DNA of 64,000 bases from Puniceicoccaceae bacterium 5H (lineage in GTDB: Bacteria; Verrucomicrobiota; Verrucomicrobiia; Opitutales; Oceanipulchritudinaceae), in the NCBI GenBank assembly GCA_009772895.1, contig WOUP01000009.1, positions 1 to 64,000 of the forward strand, given 5' to 3'. Position numbers and translations under genes: made by a program. This document shows positions 44,322-52,172 of this stretch, piece after piece. The notes beneath the pieces were generated by a model. That model made no database searches and was not told the DNA's origin. It saw only the letters and a program-made list of their open reading frames with translations. Position 1 is the stretch's first letter; each line of letters opens with the position of its first letter.

Positions 44322-46154
44322 CTACTCGTCCTCGGTCGCCTTCTGCTCGTAGTAGTCCTGCAGGACGTAAAAGGCCTGCTTGCGCGCGCCATTGTCGCCG
44401 ATCAGGCCCTTGCGGTTCCAGCCGTCCTGGATGCCCGGCAGCGCACGGCGCGGCGAGCGAAAGTCGACGAGGATCCACGGGCTCATGCCGCTGAGGCCGT
44501 CGATGCGCTCCAACATCGGCAGGGTCTGCTCGTAGAGCCACGCCTGGTATTCTTCGGTAAAGCGCGCGTGCTTGTCGCCATGACTGCCCGCCAGCGCTCC
44601 ACCGCCGAACTCGCTGATGAGCACCGGCTTGTTGTAGAGCACCTTCCACTGCACCTCCTCCAGGTCGTCCGGCGTGCGATTGCCATACCAGCCGTTGTAC
44701 TGGTTGAAGCTGACCACATCCACAAACTCGCCGAAGGCGTCGTCGATCACGGCATAGCCGGGGTAGTCCGGATTATTGTGCACTTCCAGCGCCGCCGAGA
44801 CCAGCCGCGTGTCGTCCAGTTCACGGGCATGGTCGACCAGCTTGTGCAGGAACTCCGTGCGCGCTTCGGTCGGGGGCGTTTCGTTGGCCACCGACCAGAT
44901 GATGACGCTCGCACGGTTCTTGTCCCGTTCGATCAACCCGGTCAGCTGGTCCTGCGCGTTGGTGAAGGTATCGGGGTTCTGCCAGTCGATGGTCCAGTAG
45001 ACCGGGATCTCTTCCCACAGCAGGATACCCATCTCGTCGGCCAGACGCGCCATATGCTCACTGTGGGGGTAGTGCGCGAGGCGGGCGTAGTTGCAGCCGA
45101 GCTCCTGCGCCCAGCGCAAGAGCTGATAGGCTTCGTCCTTCGTCACCGCGCGGCCACCGCGATACGGGTCGGTCTCGTGGATCGAGATGCCGCGCAGAAA
45201 AATGGGTTCACCGTTGAGCAGGATCTGGCTGCCGCGCGTCTCGATCGTGCGGAAGCCGACGCGCTCGTGGACCGATTCGGCCCCGGTCGCAACCTCCAGA
45301 TCGTAGAGCTTCGGGTGCTGCGGCGACCAGCGTTCGATGTCGCGGGCGGGAATAGAAACCTGCGCCACGCCGCCTTCGCCGGTGGTCAGGATCTGATCGA
45401 TGCCCAACTCGGGCAGGCGCAAGTGCACCTCGTGGTTGCCGGCCTCGGGACCCTTCAGCTCGACGCGCGCCTCGATGCGGTCGGCCGCCGTGCGCTGCAG
45501 CCGCACCGTATAATCCGCGACGTAGGTCTCCGGCACCTCGATCAGGCGCACGGTGCGGGTGATGCCCCCGTAGTTCCACCAGTCGGTGTTGAGGGTCGGC
45601 ACACCTTCCATCAGGCGCTCGTTGTTTACGCGCACGACGAGGGAATTGTCCTGGGCCTGCAAGCGGTCCGTCACCTCAAACTGGAAAGGCGTGAAGCCTC
45701 CAATGTGCGTGCCCAGTTTGCGGCCGTTGAGGTAGACGTCGGCCCGGTAGTTGGCGCCGCCGAAGTAAAGTATGTAGCGCTTGCCCTCGCGGTCTTGCGG
45801 CGCGTCGAAGTGGCGGCGGTACCACACGCTGCCCTCGTAGTAAAAGAGCTTGTCGTCCTGCGAATTCCAATCCGCCGGCACATCGAGCGTCAGCGCATCG
45901 TCAAAGGCGTATTCGATCAGCTCCGAGGGGTCCTTGGGCTGGCGGTCCAGACCGTAACCCCCCGAGGGCGGGTCCGTGCGATCGAAGGGCTGCGAGCGGT
46001 AGTCGAGGTAACCGTTGTCGTAGGGATCGACGATGTAAGCCCATTTGCCGTCCAGACTTTGGCCAGGACGTTGCAGCGGATTCACGAGGATGGGGGCGGC
46101 CTCGCTGCGCAGGGATAGCAGCGCGACCGCCAGCAGCAGGAGCAAGCGTGTCAT
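44322..46154 (-). CDS. Exported glycoside hydrolase family 2 protein
   Basis: A 610-residue secreted beta-glycosidase of family GH2, similar to beta-glucuronidases and beta-galactosidases. After the signal peptide (RLLLLLAVALLSLRSEA) come the sugar-binding jelly roll (about 30-185, SVWYRRHFDAP), an immunoglobulin-like domain (about 190-300) and the TIM barrel (about 305-605). The acid/base residue is E425 in SVANETPPTE and the nucleophile is E515 in VLISEFGGGA. The NYARLAHYPHSEHM segment is typical. It acts outside the cytoplasm on a polysaccharide or glycoside of unknown type. The ATG at 46152-46154 starts the signal. Confidence 0.93.
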   Translation of the reverse strand: MTRLLLLLAVALLSLRSEAAPILVNPLQRPGQSLDGKWAYIVDPYDNGYLDYRSQPFDRTDPPSGGYGLDRQPKDPSELIEYAFDDALTLDVPADWNSQDDKLFYYEGSVWYRRHFDAPQDREGKRYILYFGGANYRADVYLNGRKLGTHIGGFTPFQFEVTDRLQAQDNSLVVRVNNERLMEGVPTLNTDWWNYGGITRTVRLIEVPETYVADYTVRLQRTAADRIEARVELKGPEAGNHEVHLRLPELGIDQILTTGEGGVAQVSIPARDIERWSPQHPKLYDLEVATGAESVHERVGFRTIETRGSQILLNGEPIFLRGISIHETDPYRGGRAVTKDEAYQLLRWAQELGCNYARLAHYPHSEHMARLADEMGILLWEEIPVYWTIDWQNPDTFTNAQDQLTGLIERDKNRASVIIWSVANETPPTEARTEFLHKLVDHARELDDTRLVSAALEVHNNPDYPGYAVIDDAFGEFVDVVSFNQYNGWYGNRTPDDLEEVQWKVLYNKPVLISEFGGGALAGSHGDKHARFTEEYQAWLYEQTLPMLERIDGLSGMSPWILVDFRSPRRALPGIQDGWNRKGLIGDNGARKQAFYVLQDYYEQKATEDE

Positions 46155-46292
46155 GGGGGTGTATTCCAGGAGTTAAGACAGGAGCGGCATAACCGCTATC
46201 GCTTCAGGTTGCACCCCGGGCGAAAAACTTCAAGACCGGGATGTTCCATCTCCCGCTTTGACGTCGCGAGGATTGGGACTTAATTGAATGAC

Positions 46293-47009
46293 ATGGAACG
46301 TCCTACCCCTCCCCATCGCGCTTTGATCACCGGCAGCAACCGCGGCCTCGGGCTCGCGCTCGTCCATCAGCTCCTGAGCCGTGGCTACGAAGTGCATGCC
46401 ATCAACCGCCGGGTCAGCGAAGACCTGGAAGACCAGCGTCAACAATTCCCCGATCAGCTCTTTCTCTACACGGGCGACGTCCGCGACGAAGATTCGATCA
46501 AGTCCGCCGTGGCCGAAGTGGCCAAAAACGTCGACGGGCTCGAACTGGTGGTCAACAACGCCGCCGTGCACCCCGATCCGGAGCGAGCGCCCCTCGAAAA
46601 GGCCGACTTCAGCGGCTACCTCGAAGCCTTCGACATCAACGCGATCGGGCCGCTGCGCGTGCTGAAGCACGCCTTGCCGCTCGTGCGCAAGGGCCACGAG
46701 CCGCGCATCGTCAACATCAGCTCCGAAGCTGGCTCGTGCGGTGAAAACTGGCGCAGCTCCGAATACGGCTACTGCATGAGCAAGGCCGCGCTGAACCGAG
46801 CCACGACCATCCTGCACGAATACGTGAAGGGAGACGGCATCAAGGTGCTCGCCATGCACCCCGGCTGGTTCAGCAGCGACATGGGCGGCGAAAAGGCACC
46901 GATCACGCCCGAAGACGCCGCCGGCAACATCATCGGCCTGATCACCGGCAAGCTGCCGCACCCCCAGGCGCTCTACGTCAGCCCCGAAGGCCAACCGATG
47001 CAGTTTTAG
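46293..47009 (+). CDS. Short-chain dehydrogenase/reductase
   Basis: A 238-residue NAD(P)-dependent SDR. The nucleotide-binding motif TGSNRGLGLALVHQLLSRG is at the N-terminus, the VNNAAVHPD strand follows, and the catalytic Ser in NISSEAGS and the YCMSK motif are present. The ATG at 46293 starts directly before the Rossmann fold; a TTG at 46284 would add three residues. The C-terminus (MHPGWFSSDMGG) is like carbonyl-reductase-type SDRs. It stands alone, divergent from GH2 and convergent with gatB. Substrate unknown. Confidence 0.9.
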   Translation: MERPTPPHRALITGSNRGLGLALVHQLLSRGYEVHAINRRVSEDLEDQRQQFPDQLFLYTGDVRDEDSIKSAVAEVAKNVDGLELVVNNAAVHPDPERAPLEKADFSGYLEAFDINAIGPLRVLKHALPLVRKGHEPRIVNISSEAGSCGENWRSSEYGYCMSKAALNRATTILHEYVKGDGIKVLAMHPGWFSSDMGGEKAPITPEDAAGNIIGLITGKLPHPQALYVSPEGQPMQF

Positions 47010-47091
47010 CATCGGGAACCCAGTTTGGTCAGACATGAACAAGGCAGATTCGATCGAATCCGCCTTGCGCGTAAAGAGGAGCCGGAGTGGG

Positions 47092-48552
47092 CTATCCGTT
47101 GAGCAGCTTGAGCACGATTTCGCGGACTTGCTGCGGGTTGGCCTTGCCCTTGGTGGCCTTCATGGCCGGGCCGACGAAGGCGTTGATGGCCTTCTCGTTG
47201 CCCGCGCGCACGTCGTCGGCGGCCTTCTGGTTCTTGGCGATGGCCTCCTTCAGGATGCCCTCGAGCTCGTCGGAGTTGTCTTCCTGCTCGAGGCCCTTCT
47301 CCTTCACGATCGCCGCCGGGCGCTTGCCGGTCTGGAACATCTCGGTGAAGACGTCCTTGGCCAGGTGTTTGGTCAGCTTGCCTTCGTCGATGATGCGTAC
47401 CAGTTCGGCGATGTGGCTAGGCGTGATGAGCAGCTGACTCATCGGCAACAAGCCGTCTTCCTCGCCCGCCGCGCGCTCGCGCTGCAGCTCGTTGGCGATG
47501 TAGTTGGCGATCGCCTTCGGGTTTTGGTCGTATTCGGCGTGGGCCAGCTCAAAGAAGCGGCTCAGCTCGAAGTCGTAGCAAATGACGGACGTGAGCGTAT
47601 AGGGGAAGTCATACTGCTCCATGTAGCGCCGCTGCTGGTCGAAGACGCCTTCCGGCAGCTCGGCGCGGAGGGCTTCGACGCGCTCACGCGGCAGGCGCAC
47701 CGGCATGAGGTCGGGATCCGGGAAGTAGCGGTAATCGTGCGCCTCTTCCTTGCTGCGCATGCTGGTGGTAACGCCCGATTCGGCATCCCAGCGACGGGTC
47801 TCCTGGATCACGGTACCGCCTTTTTCGTAGACCTTGGCCTGGCGGCGGATCTCGTAGGCGATGGCGTTGCGCACGCCGGAGATGGAGTTGAGGTTCTTCA
47901 TCTCGCAACGCTTATTGAGGTAGTCCGCGCCCTGGGGCCGCACGCTCACATTGGCGTCGCAGCGCATCTGCCCCTTTTCCATGTCACAATCACTGATGCC
48001 GGCGGCCACGAGGTGCATGCGCAGGCTCTGCAGCAACGCTACGGCTTCCTCCGGCGAACGCAGGTCGGGCTGAGTCACGATTTCAAGCAGAGGCGTGCCG
48101 GCGCGGTTATAGTCGACCAGCGAATCGAAGTCGTAGTGGTTGAGCTTGCCCACGTCTTCCTCGAGGTGCGCGTGATCGAGGCGGATATGCTTGTGCTCAC
48201 CCATCACATTGCGGGATGGCCCGGGCAGCTCGATCTCGACTTCGCCGCCGACCACGATGGGCTCATGCAGCTGCGTGAGCTGGTAGTTCTTGGGCGAGTC
48301 GGGGTAAAAGTAGTTCTTGCGATCCCAGCGGCACACTTCGGGCACTTCGGCGCCGAAGACGAGGCCCATGCGTACGCTCTGCTCGATCGCCGCAAGGTTG
48401 AGCACCGGCAACACCCCGGGCAGCCCCATGATGACCGGGTTGGTCAGCGTGTTCGGCTCGTGCCCGAAGCCCTGCTCCACCCGGGTAAACATTTTCGTGC
48501 GCGTCTTCAGCTGCACGTGCACTTCAAGACCGATGACGGCTTCGTATTCCAT
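47092..48552 (-). CDS. gatB: Aspartyl/glutamyl-tRNA(Asn/Gln) amidotransferase subunit B
   Basis: Binds misacylated Glu-tRNA(Gln) or Asp-tRNA(Asn) and activates the side chain for amidation by GatA. The 486 residues contain the kinase-like cradle domain (EAVIGLEVHVQLKTRTKMF, YFYPDSPKNYQLTQ, NRAGTPLLEIVTQPD), a helical domain, and the C-terminal YqeY-like tail (AINAFVGPAMKATKGKANP). The length is typical. It is last in an operon after gatC, a methyltransferase gene and gatA. A 119 bp gap with an inverted repeat separates it from gatA. Confidence 0.97.
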   Translation of the reverse strand: MEYEAVIGLEVHVQLKTRTKMFTRVEQGFGHEPNTLTNPVIMGLPGVLPVLNLAAIEQSVRMGLVFGAEVPEVCRWDRKNYFYPDSPKNYQLTQLHEPIVVGGEVEIELPGPSRNVMGEHKHIRLDHAHLEEDVGKLNHYDFDSLVDYNRAGTPLLEIVTQPDLRSPEEAVALLQSLRMHLVAAGISDCDMEKGQMRCDANVSVRPQGADYLNKRCEMKNLNSISGVRNAIAYEIRRQAKVYEKGGTVIQETRRWDAESGVTTSMRSKEEAHDYRYFPDPDLMPVRLPRERVEALRAELPEGVFDQQRRYMEQYDFPYTLTSVICYDFELSRFFELAHAEYDQNPKAIANYIANELQRERAAGEEDGLLPMSQLLITPSHIAELVRIIDEGKLTKHLAKDVFTEMFQTGKRPAAIVKEKGLEQEDNSDELEGILKEAIAKNQKAADDVRAGNEKAINAFVGPAMKATKGKANPQQVREIVLKLLNG

Positions 48553-48573
48553 GAAAAGGGGAAATATGAAACA

Positions 48574-48654
48574 GGAGTTAAAAGGAGTTAAAAAGAAGGA
48601 ATATTAACAATAGAGTTTTCTGCTATTACTTTGATCTGAACTCCTTTTGACTCC
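48574..48654. repeat. Inverted repeat between gatA and gatB
   Basis: Arms of about 16-19 bases (GGAGTTAAAAGGAGTT at 48574-48589 and its near-complement at 48639-48654, one mismatch) enclose 49 bases. The left arm contains a tandem AGGAGTTAAAA repeat. It may fold into a long stem in the gat mRNA or be a small repeat element. Function unknown. Confidence 0.5.
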
Positions 48655-48671
48655 TGCTCCTATTAAGGCGT

Positions 48672-50138
48672 TTAAAGGTTCGGGTGGGTGGTTTTCCAGT
48701 CGTGGGCCTGCTCGTAGGCGTGGGCGATCTGGAAGAGTTCGGATTCCTTGAATGGCTGGCCGATGACTTGCAGGCCGATAGGCAGTTTGTCCTGGGTAAA
48801 GCCGCAGGGCATGCTCAGGCCGGGCAGGCCTGCCAGGTTGACCGAAATCGTGTAGATGTCGGCCAGGTACATCGAGAGCGGGTCGTCCTTCTTTTCGCCG
48901 AGCTTGAAAGCCGCCGTGGGCGAAGTCGGCGTCAGGATCGCATCGACCTGCTCAAAGGCCTTGAGGTAGTCGTTGCGAATCAGCGTGCGCACCTTTTGGG
49001 CGCGCAGATAATAGGCGTCGTAGTAGCCGCTGGAGAGCACGTAGGTGCCGAGCAGGATACGGCGCTTCACCTCGGGCCCGAAGCCTTCGCCGCGGGACTT
49101 GAAGTAGAGGTCGATCGCGTCCTTGGCCTCGCTGCTGCGGTGGCCATAGCGCACCCCGTCGTAACGGGCGAGGTTGGACGAGGCCTCCGCCGGGGCCAAC
49201 ACGTAATAGACGGGCACGGACAACTCGTTGTGCGGTAGCGAAATCTCGACGATCTCGCAGCCCTGGGCCTCATACCACTGGATCGCCCGCTGCACGGCCT
49301 CCTTCACCTCGGGGTCGAGGCCTTCGCCGAAGAACTCGGTCGGCACGCCCAGGCGCCACTTCTTCGGAGCCTCCTGCAGCGCCGCCCGATAGTCCGGGAT
49401 GCTGGTGTTGAACGACGTGGAGTCGAGCGGATCGTAACCGGCAATCGTCTGGAGCAGCAAAGCGGCGTCTTCCACCGTGTGCGCCATCGGGCCGATCTGG
49501 TCGAGCGAAGAGGCGAAGGCCGCCAGACCGTAGCGCGAAACGAGGCCGTAGGTCGGCTTCATGCCCACGATGCCGCAGAGGGAAGCCGGTTGGCGAATCG
49601 AGCCCCCGGTGTCCGAACCGAGACTGAGGGGCGTTTCACCCGCCGCGACACAGGCCGCACTGCCGCCGGAAGAGCCGCCGGGGATGCGCTCGGTATCCCA
49701 CGGGTTGAAGGTCGGGCCGAACGCGCTGTTTTCGCACGAACTGCCCATCGCAAATTCGTCCATGTTGAGGCGGCCGAGCAGGACCGCCCCGGCGTTCTTC
49801 AGCTTGAGCGTCGTGGTCGCGTCGTAGGGGCTGACGAAGGGCTCGAGCATCTTGCTGGCGGCCGTCAGCGGCAGATCCTTGATGGAAATAACGTTTTTGA
49901 GACTCACCGGGATGCCGTCGAGCGGACCCCGCACCTGCCCCAACTGGCGGCGTTGGTCGGCTTGATCCGCCTGCTCCAGCGCATAATCCGTGTGGAGGTC
50001 GAGGTAGGCGTGCACACTGGGTTCCACCGCCTGCGCGCGCGCAATAAAGGCCTCCGTAAGGTCGCGGGAGGTCACCTCCCCTTTTTCCAGGAGAGCGGAG
50101 AGCGCGGTGGCGCTTTGCCAAATCAAATCTGTAGCCAT
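48672..50138 (-). CDS. gatA: Aspartyl/glutamyl-tRNA(Asn/Gln) amidotransferase subunit A
   Basis: The glutaminase/amidase subunit that supplies ammonia to GatB. The 488 residues carry the amidase-signature catalytic triad: lysine in GIPVSLKNVI, cis-serine in SDTGGSIRQP and the nucleophilic serine within GGSSGGSAA. I chose the ATG at 50136-50138; the open frame extends 22 codons upstream without homology. The gene starts 22 bp after the methyltransferase stop, so the operon gatC-methyltransferase-gatA-gatB is tight except for the gatA-gatB gap. Confidence 0.96.
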   Translation of the reverse strand: MATDLIWQSATALSALLEKGEVTSRDLTEAFIARAQAVEPSVHAYLDLHTDYALEQADQADQRRQLGQVRGPLDGIPVSLKNVISIKDLPLTAASKMLEPFVSPYDATTTLKLKNAGAVLLGRLNMDEFAMGSSCENSAFGPTFNPWDTERIPGGSSGGSAACVAAGETPLSLGSDTGGSIRQPASLCGIVGMKPTYGLVSRYGLAAFASSLDQIGPMAHTVEDAALLLQTIAGYDPLDSTSFNTSIPDYRAALQEAPKKWRLGVPTEFFGEGLDPEVKEAVQRAIQWYEAQGCEIVEISLPHNELSVPVYYVLAPAEASSNLARYDGVRYGHRSSEAKDAIDLYFKSRGEGFGPEVKRRILLGTYVLSSGYYDAYYLRAQKVRTLIRNDYLKAFEQVDAILTPTSPTAAFKLGEKKDDPLSMYLADIYTISVNLAGLPGLSMPCGFTQDKLPIGLQVIGQPFKESELFQIAHAYEQAHDWKTTHPNL

Positions 50139-50160
50139 TACTGAGGGATGCGAAAAGGGA

Positions 50161-50904
50161 TCAACGGGCGCGGCTGGCGGGGCGAGCTCCCGCGAAGGCC
50201 GCAAAACAGGTATGTTTATGCAGGATGTCGAGCGAGGTAAACCCCTGTTTCTGCATCAGCCCAAGCTGATACAACAGGGGGCGCGGCGAATCTTCTTCGT
50301 CGATATAGGAAAGCACTTTTTCGCGATAGGCGGGGCCGTCCAGACTCTCGAGGTAGGCCCCGTATTGCTGCCACTGCAGAGCGCCGACAAGCGGATCGGT
50401 ATGCTCCACGAGATCGGAGACAAACAACCAGCCACCCGGCTTGAGCCAGCGGAAGAGTTGGGCGTAGGCGGCCTCCCACTGGGCATCCTCGCGCAAGTGG
50501 TGCAGCACGGCAGCCGCGACGATGATGTCGAAGGAGTCCTCCGGCAGGTCGACTTCGCGCAGGTCGGCCTGGTGCAGGTTCACGGTGCCGGAGCTAGCGT
50601 CCTGCAAGCGTTGTTGCGCCCGCTCGAGCATCGGCTGGCTGAGATCCACCAGATCGAAATCCAGCGGACGCATGAACTGCTGCTGCAGCATCAGCGAGTA
50701 ATTGCCGGCGCCACAGCCGAGATCGAGCACGCGCTGGGCGCCAGAGCAGCAAACGCGGGCCGTTTCGGTGATCTGTTCCAGCATGAGGCGCCCGTCCAAG
50801 GCGGCAACCTGCCCGGTTTCGAGTTTGGAAAACCGCTCCACATCCGCATCGAAGCGGGCGCGAATGGTATCGACGGAAGACTTTTCGTGTAAAGGGCGAG
50901 ACAC
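50161..50904 (-). CDS. SAM-dependent class I methyltransferase in the gat operon
   Basis: A 247-residue methyltransferase. The SAM-binding motif VLDLGCGAGNYS is clear, followed by DLSQPMLERA (acidic loop), DSFDIIVAAAVLHHL and LKPGGWLFVSDLV. The start is a GTG at 50902-50904; no ATG fits. It lies 23 bp after gatC and 22 bp before gatA, inside the gatCAB operon. Similar to UbiE/trans-aconitate-type small-molecule methyltransferases; the substrate is not deducible. A link to tRNA or translation factor modification is only suggested by position. Confidence 0.88.
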   Translation of the reverse strand: MSRPLHEKSSVDTIRARFDADVERFSKLETGQVAALDGRLMLEQITETARVCCSGAQRVLDLGCGAGNYSLMLQQQFMRPLDFDLVDLSQPMLERAQQRLQDASSGTVNLHQADLREVDLPEDSFDIIVAAAVLHHLREDAQWEAAYAQLFRWLKPGGWLFVSDLVEHTDPLVGALQWQQYGAYLESLDGPAYREKVLSYIDEEDSPRPLLYQLGLMQKQGFTSLDILHKHTCFAAFAGARPASRAR

Positions 50905-50927
50905 GGGGGGTGCGTTTCGGGCTGGGC

Positions 50928-51227
50928 TCAGGCGTCTTCGACCACCTTGGGCACGACGACCATGTTCTCGCGCTGGGCGGGTGCGTTGCGCATGGCCTCT
51001 TCCGGACGGAAGGAGGGTGCGGGTTCATCCACGCCCCACACGTTTTCGACCGGGAAGGCGTGCGCGGTCGGCTCGATCCCGCTCACGTCCACCGCCTTGA
51101 GTTTTTCGAAATACTCCAGGATCGACGCAAACTGGTCGGCGAATCGCGCCTTTTCCTCAGGCGTCAACTCGATGCGGGCCAAGTTGGCCACGTAATCCAA
51201 ATCCATTGCCGGCGCTTGCTCTGACAT
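50928..51227 (-). CDS. gatC: Aspartyl/glutamyl-tRNA(Asn/Gln) amidotransferase subunit C
   Basis: A 99-residue chaperone-like subunit that wraps around GatA. The family core LDYVANLARIELTPEEKARFADQ, LEYFEKLKAVDVSGIEPTAH and the C-terminal LRPE-like SFRPEEAMRNAPA are present. The ATG at 51225-51227 matches the family length; the longer open frame adds 24 unrelated residues. It is first in the gat operon. Confidence 0.94.
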   Translation of the reverse strand: MSEQAPAMDLDYVANLARIELTPEEKARFADQFASILEYFEKLKAVDVSGIEPTAHAFPVENVWGVDEPAPSFRPEEAMRNAPAQRENMVVVPKVVEDA

Positions 51228-51342
51228 AATCCCAAAGGCGTAGAGGGGCGCCGCCTGAGTGGCAAGTGCGTAAAACACCTTTACGGTTAATCGACTCATG
51301 CTCCTTGCCGAAACAAAGAGGTCGCGCTAATCTACTACTGCC

Positions 51343-52080
51343 ATGAACGTCTCATCGCTCTCCCGTCTCTGCTATGGGCTCGGATGCTCCCTGGCACTCG
51401 CCGCGTCCACCCAAGCTTTTGTCATCACCCAGGAATCCTTCGAGACCATTCCGGGGGCCGCCTACACCCTTTCCAATACCTTCGACGACGGCACCGGAGA
51501 TTTCTTCGATCGCTACGAAGTGCCGGACCTCACCAATCTGTACCGTAGCGACTTCCAAAACGGCTGGGACGGCAACTACGGGATCATGGGACAAGACTTC
51601 AACGGCGAGGGCTACGATGCGACCCAGGTCGTCGCCATTTCCAACATCGACACGTCCCTTTTTCAGGATTTGACGGTCAGCTTTTCCGTCGGGGCCATCA
51701 GCGACAGCGAGTTTCCGACCTATGAGCCGGAAGATGGCGACTCCATCGAACTCTACGCCACGTTCGACAGCGGTCCGCGCTATCTGGTCGCAGCCTTCCG
51801 CACCAATGGCTCCGCCGGTGATCTGTATAACGATACCGACCTCGACGGGGTTGGAGACGGGGCCGGCCTGACCGAGAGCCTCGCTGAATTTATCTTTCCG
51901 CTCAATAACACCGGCAACCTGCTGACGCTCGAATTCGAGATGACGAGCACGGATTCCTTTGAGACGCTGGCGCTTGACGACGTGGTGCTCGAAGGCGTAG
52001 CGGTGCCTGAATCCTCGACGGCTGCCCTGGCCGCTGCGGCCGCCGCCGGGCTCCTGGTCATGAGCCGGCGCAAGCGTTAG
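51343..52080 (+). CDS. PEP-CTERM sorting-domain protein
   Basis: A 245-residue secreted protein. It has a signal peptide (CYGLGCSLALAASTQA), a beta-rich, acidic body and a C-terminal sorting signal: VPESS, a hydrophobic alanine-rich helix and the basic end SRRKR. This is the PEP-CTERM tripartite signal processed by an exosortase. No exosortase gene is in the window. The body (about 30-215) resembles secreted jelly-roll proteins but has no firm family match. Single gene, followed by a bidirectional terminator. Confidence 0.88.
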   Translation: MNVSSLSRLCYGLGCSLALAASTQAFVITQESFETIPGAAYTLSNTFDDGTGDFFDRYEVPDLTNLYRSDFQNGWDGNYGIMGQDFNGEGYDATQVVAISNIDTSLFQDLTVSFSVGAISDSEFPTYEPEDGDSIELYATFDSGPRYLVAAFRTNGSAGDLYNDTDLDGVGDGAGLTESLAEFIFPLNNTGNLLTLEFEMTSTDSFETLALDDVVLEGVAVPESSTAALAAAAAAGLLVMSRRKR

Positions 52081-52112
52081 AATTTTAGACAGACAGTCTC
52101 AATTACAAAAAG

Positions 52113-52144
52113 AAAAGGACTCAGGTCAGGGCCTGAGTCCTTTT
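52113..52144. terminator. Bidirectional terminator between PEP-CTERM gene and pheT
   Basis: A 13 bp stem (AAAAGGACTCAGG / CCTGAGTCCTTTT) with a 6-base loop. The A and T ends make it functional on both strands, ending the two converging genes. Confidence 0.92.
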
Positions 52145-52172
52145 CGCGTACAAATGCGATGCAGCCGGTAAG

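Noticed and set aside
47041-47066. AAGGCAGATT hairpin between the SDR gene and gatB
   Set aside because: Stem of about 10 bp with a mismatch but no T run on either strand; not a convincing terminator.
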